Below are positions 1 to 11,718 of a stretch of DNA of 64,000 nt, in pieces. Numbering within the stretch: the stretch's first letter is position 1; every line of letters begins with the position of its first letter. The position numbers were made by a program, and so were the translations under genes. The DNA is from Selaginella moellendorffii (taxonomy: Eukaryota > Streptophyta > Lycopodiopsida > Selaginellales > Selaginellaceae): the NCBI RefSeq assembly GCF_000143415.4, contig NW_003314262.1, positions 149,496-213,495 of the forward strand, given 5' to 3'. The notes beneath the pieces are model-generated. The model had not been told where the DNA came from and did not search any database. It saw only the letters and a list, made by a program, of their open reading frames with translations.

Positions 1-124
1 AAGCTTTATATTGCTTTATAGTATAATGTTTTAATATGAAATATACATATGTTTTCACAGTGTAGAATATGAACAGTACCATCCATTCATAGTCTAAACC
101 CCAATTAATATACCATCCACCCCC

Positions 125-700
125 TCTCTCTCTAAAATGTTAAGGTAAGGGGGAAACTTTTAACCTCTTGCTCCATGCACCCTGCTAGTGACATAGCATT
201 GGACTTGGGGAAAAGGGGCAAACTTAGTGTCCCCCCCTGAAAATTTCTCCCAATGCCTGGAACCCAGTAGAATAAATTTATAAAATGGTGCCACATATAA
301 AAATAGTAATCATTACTTATTAAAAAAAAAGAATTTAGAAAATTATATCAATGACATTACAGGGTTTGAAAAACTTTCTTCAATGGAACCACCCTAACAG
401 TAGGGTGGGGGAAATTTTTCAAAGGAGGGAGCTTTTAACCCTTTGTTCTATACACTCTGCCAATGACATTGCACAGAAGGTAGGGAATTTAGTGTCCCCC
501 CAAAATATTTCCTCATGCCTGGAATCTGATAGAACAAATTAATAAAATAATGACACATATAAAATGGCAATTTAATATTAATGACATTGCTTTTTTAAAA
601 AGGGTTACATGTAACTTTAAAATTTTAGGAGGGTGGAAAGGAACCCTTCAAAAGGGGGAACTTTTAATCAGGAAATTTTAACCCCTTATTCAATGCACCT
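125..700. repeat. Tandem repeat, about 250-275 bp unit
   Basis: Three successive copies (the last partial) of one unit are visible. Each has a stretch like CTTTTAACC followed by a 'catgcacc' or 'atacactc' variant, then 'agtgacat' or 'aatgacat', a run of C residues after 'tagtgtcc', and a 'catatAAAA' tail. The anchor CTTTTAACC falls near 157, 432 and 676. There is no coding sequence: the one 63-codon frame inside is not conserved between units. Function unknown. Confidence 0.6.
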
Positions 701-1065
701 AGGGTCACAACCACAACCTTTGGACACAGGTCCCTTCACTCAGTTCCTTTGGCTTCTTTTACAGATGCTTTCCAAAGCTAGCCAACTATTCCTCTTCTGC
801 TTTCTGCCTTGATCATGGCTTTGGCTTGTTAAATTGGATCCTCCACAAGTCTTCTGTTCTCATCGAGTTCTCGGCCCAATAAGGGCATTGAGGTTACCTA
901 TCTGCCTTTTGTTGTCATCACACACAGGAAAGGGCCAAAACCAAGGAACCTGCTTGGATACTCGTTAGAAGTACGTCACGTCCGAACACACCACCATGGA
1001 AACGAACTTTTCTCTTAAATGACCCGAGTCAAACAAAAACTAATCTTTAGATACAACTCTATTAG
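701..1065. other. Intergenic, no gene recognised
   Basis: This stretch separates the tandem repeat from the 3' end of the transporter gene on the minus strand, so it probably includes that gene's 3' UTR and terminator region. I see no coding sequence, RNA gene or clear repeat in it. Confidence 0.5.
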
Positions 1066-3583
1066 TCACACTGGAGGAAAGAACTTGTTGAGATTGAAAG
1101 GCAGCTTGTAAAACTCCTCGTTCCTCTTGTCAGCTCCAAAGGTCCGGAAGTTCTTCCACCAATTCGCTCCTCTATCCTTCTTTGTCACCTTAAGCTTGAG
1201 TGTGTTGTCGAGGACGACGCCAACGATCAGCGCAATCACTGGCCCGGACGAGAGAGTCACGTTCAATATATCGTTAAACTGCGCGACCAGACTCGGAGTT
1301 TAGTGCCTACGTAGTGATTCTCGAGAAGAAGCTAGCTTACCCAGTGTGATTTCGTGTGAACTGGGCCATGTCCAGCCGAGATTGTAAACTCTCGAATGTA
1401 TTCCGGGACGGAGAAAGCCATGAACACGGAGAAGCCGAGAATGATCAAGTTGCGAGGTAAGTTGAGGTTTGTGAACTGGAGATACGAGACACCACTCGCA
1501 GCTAGGATAGAGAGAGGGTTAGAGGGTTTAGGGTTTAAGAGAGAGGGTTAAAGAAAGAAAATTCACCCAAGACTCCGAAGAGCACGCAGTAGATGCCAGC
1601 CACCATTGCCGCGGGGATCGATGCAAAGATACCACCGAATTTTCCTGGAAACAATTCACTTACTCGTTAGATCGTGAGTCTTCCAAACCTGAGAAGAAGT
1701 TCTTACCGAACAAGCTGAAAAAGATCATGAAGAAAGCTGCGACTTGGATGGTTCGTCGGCTTCCAACTCGAGTGATACCAACAAGCCCCGCATTCTCACT
1801 GCAAAAAGATCCCACCTTTACAGAACAGCAGCAAAAACGAGAAAAAAGAACTTACACAGAGATAGTCGGACCAGCTGCCGTTCCAAAGATACCATTTATG
1901 AAAATTCCAACACCCTGTGAATCGAAAAATTGATGGATCTTATGCAAAGTTTGATGTGGATCTACAAACCTGCCAGCCAATACCACGGCTCAGGACGTAC
2001 GAGGGAGGTGGCGTAGCACCAGCGAGCCGCGCAATCCCATAAAACGATCCAGTCGACTTGGAAAGAAAAGAAAATAGCCGAGTGATCGACCGATCGAGTG
2101 GATTTCAAAAAAACAATAGAGCTTACTTCGACTAGTGACACAATGGCACCGGCAAGCATCCCAAACGCATGGCTCGCGTTGAAAGTTGGAGCTCCCCATT
2201 CCAGTGGGTATGGAACACGAATCCTACAAACAAGGAGAGAGTTTTAATCTTGTGACAGTTTCATGTTCATACCATGGAGAGGATCGAATGAGATTGGCCC
2301 GATCAGTCCGGCAGTGGATCTGTCCTAGCTCGCTCGAGTGCTTGTAAGCGCCAGTGATTGTGAGGAAGTGAGCGTAGGCCCAGGTGAGAGCCACAGCGAT
2401 GACAATTGCAAAGCGCTCGAAGAATGGCATCTTCTTGCTCGCCTTGAGCGTCTTGAGATACTGAAAATGCAAGAAACAATCACACAAACTACTCGAGAGA
2501 AAATTACTTCTGCGTTAAATACCTGAGAGAACAGGAGTATGAGAAGAATCTGCGGGATCCCAATTTGGACGCACTTTCCAACCTGTGATCAAAGAAAGAT
2601 TTTATCTTTTTCGCGCAAAGAAATTTTTTTTTTTATAAGTTACCCCTGGAAAGCCGAGCTGAAACATCCCAATGCCGACCATCAAGATCACGGGACCGAT
2701 AGTGAGAGGACTCGTGTACCTGGGGACATGGAACAAAACAGAGAATGGATTTTCAAGGCCTAGTGTTCCAAGACAGGAAAAACAAAAACAAACGATCGAG
2801 TCTTAAACTATACCTTGAAAAAATACCCCAGAGTCCACTGAAGCCAAGGACTATCTGGAGAATGGAGGCACAGATGAGAGCTCCCTGGATGGCTTTCATC
2901 GAGTGAAGAAACCTCTGAGAAGAACGATGGAAAACAAAACAAAATACCACTTTCAGGGTCAGCTTTGGATCGAATCGCAGAAGAAAAAATGGATTTTTTT
3001 TGTACCTCGCGATCGTCTGTGATGGCTCGCAGCTTGGGAGAGTTGATGATGCTGAATATGGGGAGGATGTAAGCGTAGGAACCCCCCACAATGGCCGGAA
3101 GCCTAGTTCCAAGGAAGGACTGGATGAGCGTGTTGATGCCGCTCGCAAAGAGTAGTGTTTGAATCACTCGAGCCTTGTCCCTCTGAGAGGGAAAGAAGAC
3201 ATAACAAGAAGAGCAAGCAACCGATTTAGTTCTCTCTATCAGCGATCGAGAAGAAGAAGACTCTCAAACAAAGTTCAAGGTTTTCTAGAAAACAAGAAAA
3301 CTTACATCGTTTCCCCCCATAGCGTAAACGAGAGGAGTCGTGACCAAAACCGTTGTTCCGACCATGGTAAGATAGTGCTGGAATCCGACAAGAATGGTCT
3401 CGGCTGCTCAAAAAAAAAAAAAACGAGACCAAGAAAGTCACACATAAGAAACCCACGATCGATCGATCGGAAAAACCGCAAGAACAAACCGAGAGGAGGG
3501 CTGTCATTGACACAGTAGTCAAGCTCGGGGAGCTGCTCTTGAACCAGGTGCTGGTAGTCATTTTTTCCCCCTCCTCCAGACAT
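1066..3583 (-). CDS. Nucleobase-ascorbate transporter (NAT/NCS2 family), 14 exons
   Basis: Multipass membrane carrier of the NAT (nucleobase-cation symporter 2) family, which moves purines, uracil or related substrates; the substrate cannot be told from sequence. Exons I place (minus strand): 3583-3490, 3403-3306, 3182-3006, 2914-2814, 2719-2644, 2582-2523, 2460-2273, 2223-2127, 2056-1970, 1914-1856, 1798-1707, 1644-1567, 1501-1341, 1278-1066. All junctions have GT/AG borders and keep frame, giving 526 aa, the normal family length. The start MSGGGGKNDYQ and the end EFYKLPFNLNKFFPPV match the plant NAT pattern. The NAT signature (Q/E)Nx-G-x4-T-R is present as ENAGLVGITR in exon 11. Hydrophobic helices run through exons 2-13. 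A rearranged copy of its 5' half lies at 32653-33495. The family call is secure; the substrate is open. Confidence 0.93.
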
Positions 3584-4115
3584 TTTGATCTTCTCCGTGA
3601 TGAAACCACTCAATCGCTCGCTCGATCGCTCGATCGCTGCTCGCAGCTTTTTCCTTGCGGCAGAAGAAACAAAAACAAATCTATAGGGAACTCGCGTCTT
3701 CTGTCTTACCGTAACTAGTGGTACTGTTACATCGTAAGCCGGGTCGGCATTTCGTGGCGGAATGTCGAGACACAACGCGATCGACGGCCTGGATCTTTTG
3801 GTGGGGATATTCCGGGCTAGCGTTAGGGGTTTAAGTAATCATCAGCGAATTCTTTCAACGGTAACTTTCGACGCGAGCCAAAGATCGAGAAAATTAAAAG
3901 TAATGCCTCCTTGCATGGTTTTTACGGCGGCCAACTTTACCAAGATATGAATATCGGGCTCTGTGATGTCGATGAATCCCACTATTTATTTTGATGCATG
4001 TGAGCAGTAAACCATGACCACGAGAACATTCCACAACTTCATCTCATGATGTAGATTGATCATGAAATATAACAGTGACAAAATGTTACTTTCATCGACT
4101 GTCTGGCATCTGGAC
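3584..4115 (-). promoter_or_regulatory. 5' leader and upstream region of the NAT gene
   Basis: Non-coding sequence upstream of the transporter start. It holds a short palindrome-rich stretch of repeated CGATCGCT near 3610-3640. It is copied almost intact downstream of the chimeric locus (to about 33495), so a promoter may have moved with the fragment. I see no convincing TATA element. Confidence 0.4.
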
Positions 4116-4394
4116 TTGTGCTCAAGGTTAGATCCTCAATAAGAAGTTTATTTCTTTTTGGATCTACACCTTACTACAGATGAGTTAGGGCTTTTAAACA
4201 AAGTAACGTGAAGAGGGCTGGGGTGTGGCTAAGTTACTTCAACTCAATAATTCTTCCCTAGGTTCTAACAATAGAGCCCCTCCAACTCGTACTCCAGAGG
4301 AGAAATCCTTGAGTACAGTGGATGTTTGGTGGAAATCCAGCACATTCTTCAACAATAGCACGTACAGCAGGTAGAGATTTTAGAAGAGATAAGA

Positions 4395-5340
4395 TACCTT
4401 AGGACGCATGTTGTTGATTGTCCTCCATACCATCGTCTCTTTTGCAATCACTGCAAATTGAGTACACATGACAAATCATGCTGTTGGAAGTTACACCCTG
4501 AGCAACGCCTACAGCCTCAGCAAGTTCTCCAACAACCTTTAGTGGACAACTCCTCGATTGCAGCCAAGTCCAGCTATTGTCAGATTTTACAGGAACGTGC
4601 AATTGAAGCTCTGCCAGCTTTGGACAAAGGAAAGAAAATCGCTGGCATCTATGTGATTCTTCCAGCTGAGGACTTTACCCAGGTTGTCATCACTAGTTGA
4701 GCTCGAGAAAAGAAGGCTGTGCCTACACATGTTGTTTCAGATGATTTCTCTGGTCTGGATTCCCCACCATCACCTCAAGCAAGCTCGATGCCAACGGAAA
4801 TTCAACTTCCATTCCCTCAACCACTTCCAGGTCAAGCACCTTTCCCAGGAGCAGCAGTGGAAATGCACTCGAGGAGATTTCCATGCCTTCTAGCAGCAGA
4901 ATCTCACACTCAAGTTCCTTAAATATGTCACACACAAGCTCTGTGGTTTACGTTTGGATACTTCTCTCGGGGATTTGCAAGGCCCATCACCTCAGTGGCA
5001 TTTCATCACTTCAGTCTTCGCCTCAGAGACAGCCCATGAAGGTCGTCCTAAGTCCCGGCAAAGTCCTGGAGCTTTTCTCATTCCTGTCACTTATCAAGGG
5101 CATATGGCAGGGACTGCATTGGTAGACTGCGGTTCTGGAAATAACATGATGTCCCTCACGGTCATGCATGCACTGCGATTAGAGCTTACAGAGCACAGCA
5201 TCCCCATCATGCTTAAGAAATTTTCCCAACACCTTGTCATCCCCAAGGGCATTTGCAAAGATGTTGAGACCTTGGTCGATTTCTTGGTGGTAAACTACAA
5301 GACACCACTTTCTTTCGATAAAACAAACGATAAAAGCTAA
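4395..5340 (+). pseudogene. Retroelement gag zinc knuckle and protease remnant
   Basis: A CX2CX4HX4C knuckle is encoded near 4445-4486 (residues CNHCKLSTHDKSCC). It is followed by a frame rich in Gln and Pro and then, after frame changes, a protease-like segment near 5085-5320 whose active-site loop reads VDCGSGNNM (about 5122-5148). The usual DTG or DSG triad has Cys in the middle position, so it is probably inactive. Several stops separate the parts. Confidence 0.7.
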
Positions 5341-5886
5341 AACATCGGAGGTACAATTAATCCTTGGATGAAGCTGCATCCATGCTCAAACAGATTGACA
5401 CAAGGGATTGTTCTCCATTTTGGATGGCATTCATCATGCCACCTTCTCCAATCAGAAAGGCTCCCTCGTGTCATCACCAGTGGTTTCTTCCCTTGCAGCT
5501 GCTCACAGCACTCCATAGTTAATAGATTCCTTTCTAGTGGTCTTTCCAGAGCTCCTACAAGATGCTTCTCTCCCTGGGATCCATATTCTCCACTGTACTT
5601 CCAACAGGACGCTCCCTCGGAACTTGTTTGTCAAGCTCAACACTCAGTCACTCTTGACAACACCACAAATGCCATTTCCCCAGTGGCGACACAAAGTGGC
5701 AACGAGACCCCTAGCACCAGCTCCACCTACACTAATGATCTTCCTTCAGTTGCTATCGCTTTGGAGGCTGCTCAGCTCGCAATCCCAGTTCCTTTGCCGC
5801 CGTCACCTTTCTCAGTGACACCTCTCATTGCTGACTCCCAAGGCCAGGAGAGCATTGTTAATTCCTCATCTCTTTTTGAGAGCCCT

Positions 5887-6250
5887 CCAGAACTCTTTAC
5901 AGCTTACTTCAACGGTGCATGGTCATCGAGCAGGAATTGGAGTGACAAATAGCAAACTGTGGCTCAGCTCTCCACAACACTTCCAGCAACTTCAGCCAAC
6001 GAGGCAGAGTATTTGTCCATGATCTCTGCCATGGAGCTTGCCTCACAACATGGAATCTGCCACGTCCAATGCACAGGAGACTGTCAGCTTGTCATCCGGC
6101 AACTTAATGGCGAGTATCATGTCCACAAAACCAATATTCGTGACCTGCGGCAGTGAGCTATTGATCTCCAATCCCTCTTTGACACTGTCACTTTTCTGAG
6201 CATCGCACACACCAGGAATTTCTGGGCGGATAAACTTTCTCATGAAGCGA
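5887..6250 (+). pseudogene. RNase H domain remnant of the retroelement
   Basis: The segments AYFNGAW, then NEAEYLSMISAMELASQHG, then GDCQLVIRQLNGEY, and finally NFWADKLSHEA after an in-frame stop match the ordered motifs of the RNase HI fold used as a second, 'archaeal-like' RNase H in some plant gypsy elements. Catalytic positions read D to N in the first motif (YFNG for YFDG), with E retained in NEAEY and D in GDCQL. It is interrupted by a stop after 5949 and another near 6154. Confidence 0.65.
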
Positions 6251-6399
6251 TCAAGGTGATGGATGAACGAGTTCCTACAACGGCCACGGAGCCACCACTG
6301 GATATGTTTGATGCTGACAACACATCCCTGACCCTAGATGATCGTTGCAAGCAGGCCTTCCTCTCGGACGACTCAGATCCAGTCTTCATGAGTGTTCCA

Positions 6400-7110
6400 C
6401 TGCATATGAAAACCAGCTCTTGGAGCTTCTTTGTTCTTTCAAAGATGCATTTGTGTGGGACTACTCCCACCTCCATGGAGGTCATTTGCCATGAGATCAA
6501 GCTCTTTGACAATGTTGTCCCACTTTGCCAAGGCATACGAAATTTTAACACAGCATTGTTGCCATCAATTAAGGAGGAACTCATGAAACTTTTACATGTG
6601 GGAGTCAAGAGATTGGGTGTCCTGAAGAGATATGCGGAAGCTATGATGGACAAGGACTCGAAGGATAGTCAAATATAATGTCATAGCTATATATACATGA
6701 TCAAGAGACACACCTCTAGCTTACACCTGTGAAGTGGCATTACTGCCACCTAAGATCATGTCATAAAGAGTGTATACCTCAACATGTCCAACATGGTTTT
6801 GGTGTGGAAAGTTAATGGCAAGCTGTGGATTTGCATAGATTTCCAACATTTCATGGCATTTGCCTTTCACGACTTGCTGGGTGATTCATTGTGGGTCTAC
6901 ATGGACCATCTTTGCATAGCGTCAACCTCTTTTGAGGAGCATTTGCAGCACTTGGAGCTTGCCAGCATCATTGCTTCACTCTTAACCCAGACAAGTGTAA
7001 GTTTGCTGTCACCAAGGGCCACCTCTTAGGCTTTGATATCTTGTAGTCCCTCACATGGCACAACGCAAAGAAATTCTGGAGTTTTCGCCCCTGACTACAG
7101 TCAAGCAGCT
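6400..7110 (+). pseudogene. Reverse transcriptase remnant (gypsy type)
   Basis: The N-terminal part is seen as the FKDAFVWDYSHLHG frame followed by SIKEELMKLLHVGV (near 6440-6605). Next come KVNGKLWICIDFQ (6809-6847) and the active-site strand reading VYMDHLCIASTSFEEHLQHLE (6895-6957), where the second catalytic Asp of the usual Y-x-D-D is His. The thumb-side motif VKQLHCFLGI is near 7101-7130. The central fingers and palm are deleted. Not functional. Confidence 0.7.
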
Positions 7111-7354
7111 GCACTGTTTTCTTGGGATTCTTTTGACGTTTTATCCAAGGCTACGCCTCAATTTTTTGACCTCTGGTGATGCTATTACGCTTTCGTGTGG
7201 GGAGCTCCTCAACAACATGCATTCAACAAGCTTCAAGAGGCTCTTCACCATGAGCTTGGCAGGAACGTCATGAGTGACAAGACTGTCCAGGTCAAAGTCC
7301 GCGGTGTCTACAAAGTTCACTGCATGAGAAATGTTATCACATTGAAGTTGACAT

Positions 7355-7680
7355 GAAAAAGGATATGAGCTCCAGAGAGTATATGACAAAAACACTCCAA
7401 AGTGTGCTGGTGATGGTGATTCATGTTGACACATACAAATGCCGAAAGCCTCCTTGCCAACAATGACAAAGATCTCAAAAGGATTTCCTCGATTTGGGGC
7501 ACACATCACTGGTGCAAGGTGAAGTTGCCATGTACTTGGAAGCTGGTTGTGCTCCTGACAATTTCTCCCTGGACTAGCAACGCACGGCGATCAAGGCTCG
7601 AGATTACTGCTTGGTCGGTGGAACTCTCTATCGATAGACATGCAAGATCTATTGAAATCGGGGGGAATTCCTAAGTCATG
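7355..7680 (+). pseudogene. Integrase N-terminal remnant of the retroelement
   Basis: After frame correction the stretch near 7565-7665 reads QRTAIKARDYCLVGGTLYR, a typical segment just before the HHCC zinc domain of gypsy integrases. Stops interrupt it on both sides. An inverted copy lies at 26000-26313, next to the assembly gap. Confidence 0.6.
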
Positions 7681-7839
7681 TTCTTTGGCACCCTAATAGA
7701 TGGACTGAACAGGGTTGGCATTTTTTAGTCTACTTTGGCCCAATGCATATAGTAATCATAATTTTCCAAAACAAATAATAGTAGAATAGAGGTTTACCAT
7801 TTCAAAAAAGATAAAGAACTAATAATGATACCACGTCTA

Positions 7840-10345
7840 TTATCGTCCATTTGTCAGAGAACCAACAGAAGGATCCAAAGCTATTTCGGAGGATAAATTT
7901 GGAGACAATGGTTCAGGAACTTGTACAGTATCTTCCATCATTTGCACCACTTTCCCCATTGATGGCCTTGCATTTGCATCATGCTGAATGCACCATAATG
8001 CAACTTTGAGCAGCCTCTTGAACTGCACCAAATCCACTTCCTCCCTCACTAGCTTCTTGTCAACGATACTTTCCAGATCTCCTGCTTGATACATGTTGTA
8101 AGCCCAGTCCGAGAGACACCAGCGGTTGTTTTCTGAGTTTATGGCAGATATTGTCATGAGGTACTTCTCCCTGCCGCTTATAATCTCGAGCAACACCATT
8201 CCAAAGCTGTAGACATCCGCCTTGGTTGTGATTGGAAGGTCGCTGATCCATTCAGGTGCAAGATATCCCCTGGTCCCACGCACAGTTGTCACACTCAATG
8301 CCCTCTCCCGTTTCATCAGCTTGGCTAAACCAAAATCCGCTACCTTTGGAATAAAGCTCTCATCAAGCAGGATGTTTTGAGGCTTTATGTCGCAGTGGAG
8401 AATGCATTCCTGACATTCGTCATGAAGATATGTTATCCCTCTTGCAATCCCCAAAGCAATGTTGAATCGGCTGGCCCAGCCGCAAAAGTGCTCTGTATCA
8501 TTCAAAAAAAGTAGCTTCTCCAGTGAACTATTAGGCATGTACTCATAAACCAGGAGCTTTCGATTGTCCTCGTAGCAATACCCCAGCAAGCGGACGAGGT
8601 TGATGTGGTGAATCTTGCCGAGGGTCTTCACCTCGGCTTGGAACTGTTTATCGGCTTGCATGGCCATTTCCAGCTCCTTGACTGCAACAAGAGTGCCATT
8701 TGGAAGCCGCCCCTTGTAGACTGTCCCAAATCCTCCCGATCCAAGCCTGTCATAAAAGTTGTCTGTGAAATTTTGCAGCTGCTGATACGTGAATATTGCA
8801 GGCCCACTGCCAAAATCGAGATCCATCATGTTGTTACGTGCTCTAGCGCTTATGATCCAGCAGAGCCCCATAAAACAAGTAACCAAGAGGAAAACCATCA
8901 ACACAAGTGTTGTGATGAAGAGCGCAATGCGAGGACCATCTCTGAAAAATGGCCGATGGAGCACCAGCCACTGGAAACCAGGAACGACGGTGGCATTTGC
9001 GTTTGTCACGTATACGTTTGCATCCGGACTTTGTCCTGGATCTTTGGCAGAAACTTTCAAGAAGAAAACGTTGTCCACGTCCACAGACTGCTTGCCATTG
9101 AACAGACCCGAGGGATCTAAGCCCTTGAGCCAGCATATTCCAGCGCCACCCATCTGGAAAGCAGCTCCGAGACACTCGCACTCCCTGAGGCATCTTTGGA
9201 TACAATCCTCCTGGGATGACGGATTTGGCAGCGGGTGGCTATTGTAGTCATTGTATTGGAAGTCCGTGCGTACAAGTTGGATCATCTTGAAGTTTCTTGG
9301 ATCTGTTGAGTTTTGGCCTGTTGGACACTTGGTCAACGGAGTATTGTAAACACAATCCTGTGACGGATCGGAAGCATTTGTGGGGTGAAATCCCGGAGGA
9401 CAGATGCAAGTTGCAGTCGGCCGGTATGTGCAAATCCCAAAGCGCCCGCATTTCCCAAAGATGTCACACTCGAGAAGAACAGCTTGCCAAGTTATGAGCC
9501 ATCTGTTCTTGATCTCATCAAGAGTGTAGATTCTCAAGTTGCCATCATCGTCCAGGGTCAGCCTTCGGGTTAGACCAATTTCAGGATAATCAAGCGCATA
9601 CCTCTGTGCCGTGTCATATACTTTGTCAGGATTTTTCCAGGAGCTGCCGTTCCCATCAAAGAAAGAAAGCATCCCGCTAGTGCTGAAGTTGAGACGAGGA
9701 GGACTGACCGCAGAATCGGAATGATTGTCATTCGCGATCTTCCAGTATGGTTCAAGCCAATATCCCTGGGAGTAGAGCGCAACTCTACTCACATCCATTC
9801 GAAGGTCATATTTTCGGTTACTGGAGACAAGCCGGGTGTTTCCAATGAGCTGCTGATAAGGAAGAAGGGTGTCCGTGGGGCGCTCAAATGACTGCCAAAC
9901 AGGCACTCCGTTGCTCGTTAGAAGCTGTAAGTTGCCATTCTCCTGAAGCAAAGCTTTTGTAACTGCGAGAGTTGACGTAGAAGTTCCCCAGATAATTCCA
10001 GCAGCGTTGGAGGTGAGAACTAATCGACCATCGGTCTGGAAAACGAGCTGGTCGCCTTTGATAAGCCCGATTGGAAAACCTCCCGTGTCATTGGACATTG
10101 CGCTCCAGACGACTGTGCATTTTGGTGTACCATATCGAGAAACTATAGAGGGGAGATGTGGGATTGAGATGGCCGAATCCTGCAGAAAAGGTAGCGTTGG
10201 GAGACGTAATCCATGTCTGAGGGTCTTCGCCTCTCACAATTATGGTTGTGCCTGGACTTCCACCATCAGCTGCCACCGAAGTTAAAATGACATAGCACAA
10301 GCAACAGAACAGGAGAATTCTAAAAGCGAGAAACATTAAGAGCAT
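7840..10345 (-). pseudogene. S-domain receptor-like kinase, frameshifted copy
   Basis: Inverted twin of the gene at 23307-25817. The signal peptide and first lectin codons (10345 down to about 10112) are separated from the remaining 752 codons (from 10098) by loss of 5 bp: the twin has AATGCCCAACACAG where this copy has AATGCACAG. The first frame ends 14 residues after the change. Everything downstream is open and complete: EGF-like and PAN regions, a membrane span, and a kinase with GSGGFGTVYKG, HCDIKPQN and DFGLAK. An internal start at 10098 would give a protein without a signal peptide, so I treat it as a recent pseudogene. It could still be a sequencing error. Confidence 0.85.
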
Positions 10346-10605
10346 CTGTTATTTTCTAAATGAACTATAAGGTGTAGTATACCAAGTGATGCTTACATCT
10401 TTTTTATAGTTGGGAGTGTCTTGTAGCCACTTGTTGTGTTTTACTTCAGTATCTTTCGTACTATACTGGTCTTCCATGGCCACAACTTTGAATGTTTCTC
10501 GCTGACTGCATGCTTGACTCTGACTCTGACGTTGACCTGGACTGACGAGTTGGTGCACGAGCCTTTAAATTTCCTCAATACGTGATTCCCAGGTAATGAC
10601 AAAAG

Positions 10606-11210
10606 TTGTTCTTGAGCTACTGCAATAGAGATGGCCTGCATCTCAGCTGGAGGCGCTTTGCTGTCAACATTGACAGGCTCAAAGACTTTCAATCTAGCAA
10701 TATGGTACCAGAACAAACTGTGGCAACGGAGCAAAATAAAAACGGAGAATTTATTCATATCAGTGGGAACGCACAGCTTCAGCTCAGGGGTGAGAACGGA
10801 CTCATTGTCACTGATGATGCAAGTGTGATTGTGTGGCAAACAAATCAAATTGGGGCTGTTGCTCTAAAGGTTCTTTCCTTCTGGAGACTGGCAACTTGGT
10901 GGTTCGTTGGGAGGACAAGGAGTTTTCATGGCAGAGTTTTCCTGAGGAACAATAACAAGAAGCTTCAAATTCCTCAAAGATACTGGCACATAGCATATCC
11001 ACTTTGCGAACGTGCCATAGAGATGAAATTGGGGACCAAGTCAACATACAGTGCCAGATTGACAGGTCTTTACATTTTCCAGCAGTTCTCAACTTGAGTT
11101 CTGATGGAGTTTTATTGTTTTATGACACAACTGGATCAAGTCTGCCACTGAAAATTCTCACAAATATGCTCTGGATTATGGAATCTCAAATGTTTTGAAG
11201 ACAGCAGGTA
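10606..11210 (+). pseudogene. Fragment of an S-receptor kinase lectin domain (left arm)
   Basis: On the strand opposite to the neighbouring kinase gene. The frame contains HISGNAQLQLRGENGLIV and RVFLRNNNKKLQIPQRYW, which align with the ectodomain of the receptor kinase at 38010-40451 (ASGSAQLQLRSDGGLVI; QVFLRNNNKKFVIPQRYW). Near 11080-11195 the conserved AVLNLSSDGVL motif appears in a shifted frame. Internal deletions and frameshifts make it non-functional. It is duplicated in the right arm. Confidence 0.75.
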
Positions 11211-11379
11211 GCAGCGCCCAGACAGCAGCCCACAGGATGTTGCTATGAACTTAGGACTTGGACAAGTGGCAGTTACTGTTAGACAAGTGGGAAGCCGAAC
11301 TATGGGACTTGGAGTTCCCTGCTTGGAGTGCTGGAGTTTGGACCATGGAAGATGGATACTGAACAAACCTCTTCTACAA

Positions 11380-11716
11380 AGGCATTAGGTTAGTTATTAA
11401 TTCTCTTTCTGTCCTGGGATTGAAACATAAAGACAAGAACACCATTGAGGACCAACAAGGGATGTAATAGCTCACTCAAGAATTCTATCAGACCATTTAT
11501 ACGGCTTAGCCATGGACCCCAATCTGGGAAAGCACAGTAGAAGAGGTTATAGTGACTCTCAACCCCACAGGGTCCCCCAATGAGTGGCAAGAGTTTTTGA
11601 AGGTAAACTCTTATGTTGAAGGTGATGTTGTGATTATGAATGAGACAAAGTCAAGTTTCTTTTTATTTTAGACTAAATGTAATTAATTAGTAGGGGATTA
11701 ACAATAATCCTATAAT
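11380..11716. other. Unidentified segment at the inner end of the left arm
   Basis: Holds a frame of 66 codons on the minus strand (11390-11590) that recurs in the right arm as a 79-codon frame (22023-22262). I do not recognise the product; the segment may be a transposon remnant. It is preserved only because the arm was recently copied. Confidence 0.3.
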
Positions 11717-11718
11717 TG

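Larger units (their letters stand above)
4225..7680 (+). mobile_element. Decayed Ty3/gypsy-type LTR retrotransposon (internal part)
   Basis: A run of broken reading frames on the plus strand carries, in order, a CCHC zinc knuckle (gag), an aspartic protease, an RNase H domain, a reverse transcriptase and the start of an integrase. Stops and frameshifts interrupt all of them, and the middle of the RT is missing. I could not find flanking LTRs, a primer-binding site or target duplications, so this is an internal fragment. The last part (about 7355-7680) is also present, inverted, at 26000-26313, and the first part (4225-4935) is present, inverted, at 11719-12410. The RNase H-before-RT order is unusual (see findings). 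Confidence 0.8.
7355..11718. repeat. Left arm of long inverted repeat (about 4.4 kb)
   Basis: This segment is present in reverse complement at 21937-26313. The arms carry the same S-receptor kinase gene, the same antisense lectin-domain fragment and the same retroelement integrase end. Predicted peptides in the 10.3-11.6 kb part are identical or differ by single residues, so the duplication is recent. The inner edge falls exactly where a reversed gag fragment begins (about 11719). The outer edge reaches the N gap in the other arm, so the true length is unknown. Confidence 0.88.

Noticed and set aside
8605-9247. Plus-strand frames of 150-170 codons opposite the kinase gene (and the same at 24410-25052)
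   Set aside because: They are antisense shadows of the receptor-kinase coding sequence and have no domain of their own.
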